A stretch of DNA of 5,226 nt, taken from Bacteroidales bacterium. Its GTDB lineage: Bacteria > Bacteroidota > Bacteroidia > Bacteroidales > WCHB1-69. Position numbers and translations under genes: made by a program. Position 1 is the first letter of the stretch. The number at the start of each line of letters is the position of its first letter. Below are positions 1 to 5,226 of the stretch, piece by piece. Where the stretch lies: the NCBI GenBank assembly GCA_012838875.1, contig DUOL01000091.1:1-5226 (forward strand), written 5' to 3'. The notes under the pieces were generated by a model. That model was not told where the DNA came from, ran no database searches, and saw nothing but the letters and a program-made list of their open reading frames with translations.

Positions 1-77
1 TGTTCAGTAAGACCTTCCCCAATAATTACTATCGGAGAAGACCTCAATCTGCGACTTTTCTTTGTTTTTCTTGCCAT
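1..77 (-). CDS. rloB: RloB-like protein, N-terminal 25 codons (runs off the left edge)
   Basis: The ATG at 77 opens a frame that is still open at base 1. Seen: a very basic first dozen residues (MARKTKKSRRLR), then a hydrophobic strand and an acidic turn, PIVIIGEGLTE. This is the classic opening of RloB-family proteins (basic leader, then a V-I-x-GEG-x-TE strand). The Glu of the EG-x-TE motif resembles the first acidic motif of Toprim-like folds. The start lies only 3 nt after the stop codon of the ATPase at 81-1373, so the two are almost certainly co-transcribed and translationally coupled. Known: RloB is the standard partner of RloA-type ATPases, and similar ATPase-RloB pairs include, as I recall, the lactococcal abortive-infection system AbiL. 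Inferred: RloB is the effector, probably acting on nucleic acid. Only about 25 residues are visible, so the family call rests on the motif plus context. Confidence 0.72.
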   Translation of the reverse strand, partial: MARKTKKSRRLRSSPIVIIGEGLTE

Positions 78-80
78 AAC

Positions 81-1373
81 CTATAAATCTATTTCAGGAT
101 ATGCACCAAATTTCCTGTAGTTGTAGGCTTTTTGTATGGAAGAAAGCCTGTTCAAACCTTTAAAATCAGTCAAAGAATAGACATCTGTATGACCAGATTT
201 TGTTTTTTCAGTAAACCAAACACTGTCTTTTCTGAAAATTTCATCAATATCATTTAATAAAGGATCATAATGTGTTGTGATTAATAATTGTGACCTTGAC
301 GATTCTTTTCTTAAGAAGTTAAGCAAAACAAATCTGAGCAATTGTGGGTGCAAAGAAGTTTCGACTTCATCAATAAATAAAAAACAATTGTCCTGAATAG
401 CATTGTAAATAGCAGCTTCTAAACCAAAGATTCTTTTTGTGCCTTCTGATTGTAGATTTTCGGGTAAACTGTATATTTCTTCGCCTCGTTCATTGCTTAC
501 CGTATGCATAAAACTTGTTTTTGGAGTTGAAACAAAACGGTCCTTTTTAAGTTTCTCTTTTTCTTGTTCTGTTGTCTCGGGGTTATTCATAAAATAATCA
601 ACAACTTTTTGAGGTATTTCCTTTTTTTCAATTTGTGTGTTGATATCTACAATATTAAAATCCGCAGCACGTACAAAATTCAATAGATATGATTTAATGT
701 CTTTATTTTCCATCATTTGTTCTTCTGCAAATCGAAACATTATTGATCGAGGTGTTACGACGGGGTAAATTTGATTTTTTAACCAATCTTTAGCTGTATC
801 TATTTCGGGAATTGATGCATTTACTTTGTCGCGAGCTGCAAAGAAAGACATATTTTTCAGGCATTCCACTGAAATTTTTTCTTTGACAATAGAACTTACT
901 TTGACAGCTGTAGGGTTAAAATTAATGACAGACTGCCCATCCATTAATTCTCTATGAAACAGGAGCGTGGGTTGAACACTTTTGTAATAAAACAATTTTT
1001 CCGTATAGACTTGCTTATCGTCTAATTCTAATTGATACCAATATTTAGTGCTATTAACATAGAAAATTAATTCAAAGGAAGAAGGCTTATTGGTTGTAAT
1101 TTTATCCAATTTAAAAGGAATCGTTCCTGTTTCCTCGTCCATATCGTCCGGTTTGTAGAACCAAAAATGATGCATAAAGTCGAAAACTTCCAATAAATTT
1201 GATTTTCCCGACGCATTGGCTCCATAGATCATTGCAAAACGCAACAAGCGAACCCCTTTTGCTACTTCTACCACTTGGTAATCCTCAGCAAAAGTATCTT
1301 TGGTGGCTTCAAAACTAAACGTAACTTCTTCTTTAAAAGATAAGAAATTTTTTATCTTGATTTCTTGTATCAT
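81..1373 (-). CDS. rloA: RloA-like AAA15/OLD-family ATPase, defence-associated
   Basis: An intact 430-residue ABC/SMC-type ATPase, probably cytosolic. Seen: an N-terminal SMC-like start (MIQEIKIKNFLSFKEEVTF), Walker A GANASGKSN at residues 51-59, a signature-like LQSEGTKR at 308-314, Walker B FLFIDEVETSLHP at 331-343, and an H-loop TTHYDP at 366-371. It ends with YRKFGAYPEI at 419-428, close to the RKGRYGAIP-type tail typical of RloA proteins. Residues ~60-300 are the family-specific insert, with a charged, helical stretch at 264-280. Known: these proteins pair with RloB, occur inside type I R-M loci, and resemble the ATPase halves of AbiL and PARIS. Inferred: it senses invasion and licenses the RloB partner 3 nt downstream. 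The start at 1373 is chosen because it gives the complete beta-strand leading into the P-loop. There is no clear Shine-Dalgarno, only an A-rich leader, as is usual in Bacteroidota. No key residue is missing. Confidence 0.88.
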   Translation of the reverse strand: MIQEIKIKNFLSFKEEVTFSFEATKDTFAEDYQVVEVAKGVRLLRFAMIYGANASGKSNLLEVFDFMHHFWFYKPDDMDEETGTIPFKLDKITTNKPSSFELIFYVNSTKYWYQLELDDKQVYTEKLFYYKSVQPTLLFHRELMDGQSVINFNPTAVKVSSIVKEKISVECLKNMSFFAARDKVNASIPEIDTAKDWLKNQIYPVVTPRSIMFRFAEEQMMENKDIKSYLLNFVRAADFNIVDINTQIEKKEIPQKVVDYFMNNPETTEQEKEKLKKDRFVSTPKTSFMHTVSNERGEEIYSLPENLQSEGTKRIFGLEAAIYNAIQDNCFLFIDEVETSLHPQLLRFVLLNFLRKESSRSQLLITTHYDPLLNDIDEIFRKDSVWFTEKTKSGHTDVYSLTDFKGLNRLSSIQKAYNYRKFGAYPEIDL

Positions 1374-1398
1374 TTCAAGCTTTTTTTAATTCTCGATG

Positions 1399-1406
1399 CA
1401 AATTTA
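1399..1406 (-). promoter_or_regulatory. Candidate Bacteroidota -7 box for the ATPase-RloB pair
   Basis: Read on the minus strand this is TAAATTTG, an exact match to the Bacteroidota -7 consensus TAnnTTTG. It lies about 26 nt upstream of the ATPase ATG at 1373, which would give a short leader of roughly 15-20 nt. I see no convincing TTTG box about 20 nt further upstream, where the sequence is T-rich. In DNA this AT-rich a single 8-mer match is weak evidence. It would give the defence pair its own promoter, independent of the transposase gene upstream. Confidence 0.3.
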
Positions 1407-1561
1407 CAAACAAAATTGAAAAAAAACATCATTTTATTTTTAAAAAATACATTTTTTGTGCAAAATTTGCAAATTAAATTCAAATATTTGATTGTTTAAT
1501 AAAACTTAGCACCCAATTTAGGACAATATTTTGGATTCGATGGTATTTTCTGTGATATGTA

Positions 1562-2206
1562 TCATGATTTTGTTGTTTTATTGGTTGAATTTAATTTATT
1601 ATTTTCCCATTTTATAGGATTGTTGATAATATATTCTTTTATTCGATGATATTCAGATTCATTTCGAATAATGTGGTCGTAATAATTTGATTGGAAAAAA
1701 TGATTTTTTCGATTGTATTTTGGAATGTTTAAATTGTGTTCATCAATGTAATCATCAATTTTTGTATTAATTACCGATTTGAAACCCGCAATAAACGATG
1801 AAATTGATTTGGGTTTACGAATAAATTTTGGTTGTTCAACGGGCTGTTGAAATGGATAATTTGGATAATGTAGGTTTACACGGCCGTGCAAACCTACATT
1901 ACGGTCGTGCGAACCATTATTGGTTGTTTGTGTATTATCCAACACCACAATTGCATGTAAATGATTGGGCATTATAATATATTCATCTAAAAATAATTCA
2001 TTTCGGATTTCAAACGATTTTAACCATTCATCATTAATAATTTTTCCAAATTCTGAAAATATCATTTTACCATTATTGATATGTCCCAAATTACAAACCC
2101 TATTTTGCGTTACTATGGTAATAAAATAAACACCATTACCCGAATAATCCCACTGAGGCATACGATTTGATTGCATTCTGTATTTATTCTGAAATTTTTC
2201 TGCCAT
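1562..2206 (-). CDS. REP-associated tyrosine transposase (RAYT, Y1/HUH family)
   Basis: An apparently intact 214-residue IS200-like single-strand DNA transposase. Seen: an N-terminal YFITIVTQNRVCNLG strand at 27-41, the HUH-type metal motif MPNHLHAIVV at 79-88 (His82 and His84), and the catalytic-Tyr helix FFQSNYYDHIIRNE at 170-183 (Tyr175 or Tyr176). It ends with the conserved REYIINNPxKW-type tail at 189-200. Known: RAYTs cut and join at short REP hairpins, are usually single-copy and chromosomal, and are not carried in ordinary insertion sequences. Odd: residues 96-128, the linker between the HUH motif and the Tyr helix, are extended by a 7-residue tandem repeat (GSHDRNV/GLHGRVN) whose DNA forms a 36-bp palindrome. 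The gene sits between hsdS (stop 22 nt upstream) and the ATPase, and probably landed in or hitched onto the R-M operon. In-frame sequence continues 21 codons past the TGA. Confidence 0.9.
   Translation of the reverse strand: MAEKFQNKYRMQSNRMPQWDYSGNGVYFITIVTQNRVCNLGHINNGKMIFSEFGKIINDEWLKSFEIRNELFLDEYIIMPNHLHAIVVLDNTQTTNNGSHDRNVGLHGRVNLHYPNYPFQQPVEQPKFIRKPKSISSFIAGFKSVINTKIDDYIDEHNLNIPKYNRKNHFFQSNYYDHIIRNESEYHRIKEYIINNPIKWENNKLNSTNKTTKS
1866..1901. repeat. 36-bp REP-like palindrome inside the RAYT gene
   Basis: Two 18-base arms are complementary except for one pair (1878/1889, A versus C). The outer arms are TAATGTAGGTTT and AAACCTACATTA, flanking a perfect inner palindrome CACGGCCGTG at 1879-1888. 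The GC-rich core stands out in AT-rich DNA. It encodes part of the non-conserved linker of the transposase, so it keeps the reading frame. A single strand would fold into a long hairpin, the kind of substrate RAYT enzymes recognise. Whether related copies exist elsewhere in the genome cannot be seen here, and no other copy is in this window. Confidence 0.8.
1880..1915. repeat. 21-nt (7-codon) tandem repeat in the RAYT linker
   Basis: ACGGCCGTGCAAACC at 1880-1894 recurs as ACGGTCGTGCGAACC at 1901-1915 (13 of 15 bases match), offset by exactly 21 nt. On the minus strand this encodes GSHDRNV followed by GLHGRVN. A third, inverted copy makes up the other arm of the palindrome at 1866-1901. The period is a multiple of three, so the unit could expand or contract without breaking the gene. 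Confidence 0.65.
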
Positions 2207-2228
2207 GTCAATTTTTCTTTATCATAAA

Positions 2229-2968
2229 TTATTTTTCCACCCTCACCTCCCCACTCATCAACTTCGGCAACAAAGTATCTCGCAAAGCGGTGAGGGTTAG
2301 GATTTGGGTTTGATTTGTGTATATTTTATCAAAAAATGCTTTTACCTCTTTGTGAAAAGCATTTAACTCTTCATCACTTGGCAATAGTATAGGGATTTTT
2401 TTAAAATTTCCTGTATTTAAATTAAGTGTTGCTGTTCCTCCACTTGCCATAGCTACTAACTCTTCTTTTATTGATAACATTTTTAAATAAATAAAATATC
2501 TGTATATTTCTTTTTAGGGATTATTGAATTAATCTGCTGGTTTGTTTGTGAAGTTTTTGCATTCATTACCACAAGCCCTACTGTAGCTATGCAACTAACA
2601 CATATGGAGTTAGGTGGAATAGTTTTGTTACGTTGAGAGTTTAAACCAGCTTCTGTTAAACTATCTTCACTAACAAAAACAAAAGTCTTTTCATGCATGT
2701 CTGGAATCTTGATAAATGGAATATTCCCATTAAAATACTCTGCAATCTTTTTTGATGGTGTCTTTCCACAAATGATCTCCCCTAAAGTTTCAAGTTCAAC
2801 TTCTTTCCACTCCTCCTTTTCCTCTTCCACAAACCACTGCCTAAACAGCGTTTCTGCCATTTTTTCAAGAGTAATATTTTGACGGTGAAGTAAATCTATT
2901 TTATCATCGAGATTAGAAAGAACGGAAGCAATGGATTTTTGTTCGGAGAGAGGGGGAAGAGAAAATTC
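2229..2968 (-). pseudogene. hsdS: Type I restriction specificity subunit HsdS, 5'-truncated and frameshifted
   Basis: This is the 3' half of an HsdS DNA-recognition subunit, about 245 residues against the usual ~400. In order: the end of TRD1 (FSLPPLSEQ), the central helical spacer (KSIASVLSNLDDKIDLLHRQN then KMAETLFRQWF), a second target-recognition domain starting ELETLGEIICGKTPS, its diagnostic TNQQINSI and MASGGTATLNLN segments, and the C-terminal helix ending LRDTLLPKLMSGEV. TRD1, one of the two DNA-reading domains, is gone. The right end at about 2955-2970 abuts hypD on the other strand. The frame breaks near 2493-2496. Restoring one T in the coding-strand TTTT run there (AAAA on the plus strand) joins YTDI to FIYLKMLSIKEEL and rebuilds a normal HsdS. 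hsdM and hsdR, expected upstream, are absent. In the present sequence it would not yield a working specificity subunit. Confidence 0.88.
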
Positions 2969-2970
2969 GT
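2955..2970. other. Rearrangement or chimera junction between hsdS (minus) and hypD (plus)
   Basis: Left of here the minus strand reads HsdS (FSLPPLSEQ and onward). Right of here the plus strand reads HypD (EKIRIVYSSLDAVK and onward). Family-like sequence from the two genes overlaps by roughly a dozen bases around GAGAAAATTCG, so the exact breakpoint cannot be set and microhomology is possible. Both genes lose their 5' ends and any promoter at the same point. No insertion sequence, terminal repeat or target duplication is visible at the join. Confidence 0.75.
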
Positions 2971-3707
2971 ATTGTTTATTCTTCACTAGATGCTGTAAAA
3001 ATGGCGAAACAAAATCCAAAAAAAAGAATTATATTTTTGGCTATTGGTTTTGAGACAACTGCTCCTTCTACTGCTATTGCTGTGATAAATGCATTTAATG
3101 AAAAGCTGAACAATTTTTTTGTTTTCAGTGCTCATAAAATAATGCCACCCGCTATGAAGGCTTTAGTTGATGATGGCGTTAAGATAAATGGTTATATTGG
3201 CCCGGTCATGTTAGTACTATTGCCGGTTCAACTATTTTCGACGATATTTCTGAAAAATATGGTTTACCCATTGTAATAACCGGTTTCGAACCTCTTGATT
3301 TGCTTCAATCAATATATATGCTTGTTAAACAGATCGAAAATAAAACTCCAAAAGTTGAAATTCAATATAAACGTGTTGTTAGTAAATTTGGTAATATGAA
3401 GGCTTTGAAAATTATGAATGAAGTTTTTACTTGTCGTGACGATTGGTGGCGAGGACTAGGAATTTTAAAAAATAGCGGGCTAAAAATAAGTAATAAATAT
3501 TTGTGCTTTGATGCAGAAAGTAAAATAGCTGTTAATGTTGAACCTACTTTTGAAGAGAAGGCTTGTATTTGTGGGTTGATTCTTAAAGGCGCGAAAAAAC
3601 CATCTGACTGTAAACTATTTGGAAAAAAATGTACTCCTGATAACCCGATAGGAGCTTGCATGGTTTCTAATGAGGGCGCATGTGCTGCTTATTTTAAATA
3701 TAATTAA
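2959..3707 (+). pseudogene. hypD: Hydrogenase maturation protein HypD, N-terminally truncated and frameshifted
   Basis: HypD carries the [4Fe-4S] scaffold on which, with HypC, the Fe(CN)2CO unit of [NiFe]-hydrogenases is assembled. Family sequence begins at about 2959 with EKIRIVYSSLDAVKMAKQNP, matching roughly residue 116 onward of E. coli HypD (373 aa). Present: the AIGFETTAP, SAHK-x-MPPAMKAL and GFEPLDLLQS segments, and the Cys-rich C-terminus (ACICG, DCKLFGKKC, GACMVSNEGAC) that holds the cluster ligands. Missing: the N-terminal third with the CGGHTH, GPGCPVC and FGD motifs needed for iron and cyanide handling. A 1-nt deletion at about 3204-3205 breaks the frame. Adding one G restores GYIGPGHVSTIAGSTIFDDIS, the conserved HypD segment. 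The upstream frame has no start codon with hypD sequence behind it, and the ATG at 3001 is an internal Met. hypE follows 8 nt after the stop, so they form one operon. As written it is non-functional. Confidence 0.9.
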
Positions 3708-3715
3708 AGCTAACA

Positions 3716-4730
3716 ATGAATACAAAAATTTTACTTGGGCATGGTAGTGGGGGGAGAATGTCTCATGACTTAATTCAAAATATGTTCATGAAATATTTTG
3801 ATAATCCTATATTGAAAACACAAACCGATTCGGCTTTACTTCATTTAGATAATAATACAATTGCCTTCACAACTGATTCGTATGTGGTTGATCCTGTTTT
3901 TTTCCCGGGAGGAAATATAGGCGATCTTGCCATTTGTGGTACTGTTAATGATTTGGCTGTTTCCGGGGCTAAGCCCTTATATATCTCTATTTCTTTTATT
4001 ATTGAAGAAGGTTTTGAATTAAGTCAATTAGAAACCATCGTTAAATCTATTGCTAATCGGGCAAAAGAAGCAAATGTCCTTATTGTTACCGGCGATACAA
4101 AAGTTGTAAATAGGGGAAAATGTGATAAGTTATTTATTAATACTTCAGGTGTTGGACAAATTGATTCTAAACATTTTTTAATAAGTTCAGGAAAGAATAT
4201 TCAGCCAAATGATATGATTATTATCAATGGAACAATTGCTGATCATGGAATGGCTATAATAGGGGCTCGTGAAAATATGTCTTTCTCTACCTCGATACAA
4301 TCCGATTCTGCTCCGTTAAATCATCTTATCCGGCAGGTTTTATCTGAAACTGATCATGTGCATTTTATGAGAGATATTACCAGGGGGGGGCTTAGCAACC
4401 GTAGTAACTGAATTGGTTAATAATAAAATGTTTGGAATAGAAATTTATGAAGAGAAAATACCTTATAATGAAGAGGTGTTTGGAATTTGTGAATTGCTTG
4501 GGTTTGACCCCTTGCATGTTGCAAATGAAGGAAAGGTGCTTTTTGTTGTAAAACAAGATGATGCCGAAAAAATTCTTTCTGTTATTAAGAACAATCCGTA
4601 TGGTAAAAATGCTAAAATTATTGGAAAAATAGTTGACCAACACAAAGGAAAAGCCGTGTTGAAAACACAAATAGGAGGAAACCGAATTATTGATATGTTA
4701 GCAGGTGAACAATTACCTCGAATTTGCTAG
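3716..4730 (+). pseudogene. hypE: Hydrogenase maturation protein HypE, single frameshift in a G8 run
   Basis: HypE is a PurM-like enzyme that uses ATP to dehydrate a carbamoyl group on its C-terminal cysteine to thiocyanate, the source of the cyanide ligands, and hands it to HypC-HypD. Seen: the N-terminal GHGSGGR at residues 8-14, FTTDSYVVDPVFFPGGNIGDLAICG at about 51-75 (ATP/Mg site), TGDTKVV at 125-131, RDITRGGL at 219-226, then after the frameshift GICELLGFDPLHVANEGK. It ends with the essential PRIC, whose Cys is the active residue. Repaired length is ~337 residues, as in E. coli. The frame breaks at GGGGGGGG, 4383-4390. Removing one G restores TRGGLATVVTELVNNKMFG. Unrepaired, the product stops at 4411 after 231 residues and lacks the C-terminal domain and Cys. 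The start at 3716, 8 nt after hypD, is supported by the conserved N-terminus. Apart from this one base nothing suggests decay. Confidence 0.92.
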
Positions 4731-4756
4731 TTTGTTAATTAAAAGTGAGACAAAGT

Positions 4757-4864
4757 TTAGTACATAAGTTTTATAATTACGGCTGCTATTATAATTGCAA
4801 TCAAAATGACTACTGCCATGAAGAAGTCTTTATTTGTTTTGTATATTTTACTTAATGATTCCAT
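4757..4864 (-). CDS. Possible 35-residue single-pass membrane peptide
   Basis: A short frame from the ATG at 4864 to the TAA at 4757-4759. Seen: a polar, lysine-containing N-terminus (MESLSKIYKTNKD), then one strongly hydrophobic span FFMAVVILIAIIIAAVII at residues 14-31, and a KLMY tail. An AAAGAG stretch 7-12 nt upstream of the ATG could serve as a ribosome site. It converges with hypE, with 26 nt between the two stop codons and no clear shared terminator hairpin. I do not recognise the family. AT-rich DNA readily gives hydrophobic frames by chance, so the call rests on the TM topology and the leader. No function is proposed. Confidence 0.4.
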   Translation of the reverse strand: MESLSKIYKTNKDFFMAVVILIAIIIAAVIIKLMY

Positions 4865-5226
4865 TTTTTTACTCTTTAGTTGGTTAATATTTAGGTGTTT
4901 ATCAAGGTATTGTGATTATTCGTAAAGAAATATAGCAAGAAAGAGCAAAGCTCCGGATTTTGGAGTATTTATTATTATTTTGCGAAAGTAACAGGAGTAA
5001 ATCTGCTTCAGCAGAAAAATTAACCTATCCCCGGAGCAATGCTAATCTTTTCTTGACTAATGTAGAAAATAAATAAATAAAGAACGTTTTTTTATAGACT
5101 AACCGTCTATTTTACCCTTTCACTTATTAAGACTAAGCAAACTATAAAATAGTTGCATCGTAATAAATATTAAATGATAAAAATATTAAAAACGAATTTA
5201 TTTATTTGTTATAATGCTGATAATAA
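4865..5226. other. About 360 bp AT-rich stretch without a recognisable gene
   Basis: I see no RNA gene, no mobile-element end and no convincing ORF here. It holds a TetR-type palindrome (5094-5110) and a small AT hairpin AACTAT-AAA-ATAGTT (5140-5154). There is also a short hairpin TCTGC-TTCA-GCAGA at about 5002-5015, and a 7-base inverted pair GCTCCGG (4950-4956) and CCGGAGC (5031-5037). None has the strength or the U-tract of a standard terminator. The region probably holds the leader of the small minus-strand frame and regulatory DNA for a gene beyond the right edge. Confidence 0.5.
5094..5110. promoter_or_regulatory. Palindrome resembling a TetR-family operator
   Basis: ATAGAC-TAACC-GTCTAT is a perfect 6-base-arm inverted repeat with a 5-base spacer. 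The TAGAC-N5-GTCTA pattern is close to the operators of several TetR/AcrR-type repressors (for example NemR-like TAGACC-N4-GGTCTA). It is flanked by T-rich DNA in a gene-free region near the right edge, as would fit a promoter for an off-window transport or regulator gene. No TetR gene is in the window, so the assignment is by pattern only. Confidence 0.4.

Noticed and set aside
1459..1471. A perfect 13-base palindrome TGCAAAATTTGCA in the leader region of the ATPase gene.
   Set aside because: Six-base arms of mostly A/T in very AT-rich DNA are expected by chance. It could be an operator, but nothing else supports this.
2697..2882. A 61-codon plus-strand frame.
   Set aside because: It lies antisense to well-conserved HsdS spacer and TRD2 sequence, and its serine/phenylalanine-rich product is a shadow.
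3362..3661. A 99-codon minus-strand frame opposite hypD.
   Set aside because: It is the antisense shadow of conserved HypD sequence and has no family features.
4392..4670. Two minus-strand frames (4392-4670 and 4463-4645) opposite the end of hypE.
   Set aside because: Both are antisense to conserved HypE segments and low in complexity.
3716..4730. Programmed ribosomal frameshifting to read through hypE.
   Set aside because: HypE is not known to use recoding, and no stimulatory structure is visible. A homopolymer indel is the simpler explanation.
4950..5037. The GCTCCGG/CCGGAGC inverted pair with hairpins between, considered as a structured ncRNA (SRP, 6S or tmRNA type).
   Set aside because: Arms are only 7 bases, ~75 bases apart, and no conserved core of any RNA family I know is present.
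5174..5226. A frame from the ATG at 5174 (MIKILKTNLFIC...) open to the right edge, a possible start of the next gene.
   Set aside because: Only 17 codons, very AT-rich, no ribosome site or recognisable motif. It cannot be told from chance.

Overview
The window is AT-rich DNA. It looks like a Bacteroidota (Bacteroidales-like) chromosome or a metagenomic contig from that phylum. The evidence is the base composition, A-rich leaders without strong Shine-Dalgarno sites, a TAnnTTTG-type promoter box, a Bacteroidota-style REP-associated tyrosine transposase (RAYT), and the flavour of the HsdS, HypD and HypE proteins. The organism, or its ancestor, carried a [NiFe]-hydrogenase maturation operon, which suggests an anaerobe or hydrogen metaboliser. 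This is inference from the sequence only.

Layout. Left half (1-2970), all on the minus strand, read right to left: the 3' half of a type I restriction-modification specificity gene (hsdS, broken by a 1-nt frameshift), an intact RAYT transposase, an intact RloA-like AAA15/OLD-type ATPase, and the first 25 codons of an RloB-like protein running off the left edge. Genes with this pairing were first named rlo because they sit inside type I R-M loci, so this is a remnant defence locus with an apparently intact ATPase-RloB module. Right half (2960-4730), plus strand: hypD (5'-truncated) and hypE, which build the Fe(CN)2CO ligands of [NiFe]-hydrogenases. Each carries one 1-nt frameshift. Then comes a possible 35-residue single-span membrane protein on the minus strand (4757-4864) and about 360 bp of AT-rich DNA with a TetR-type palindrome.

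The most striking feature is the junction at about 2955-2970. There hsdS and hypD, both missing their 5' halves, are joined head to head. hsdM/hsdR, hypC and the first ~115 codons of hypD are absent. One deletion between two divergent operons could produce this, and so could a chimeric assembly. Three single-base frameshifts (about 2493, 3204 and 4383-4390) all fall in short homopolymers close to this junction, in otherwise perfectly conserved genes. That points to recent decay or to poor sequence quality, and raw reads would decide. A second notable feature is a 36-bp REP-like palindrome plus 7-codon repeat inside the RAYT coding sequence.
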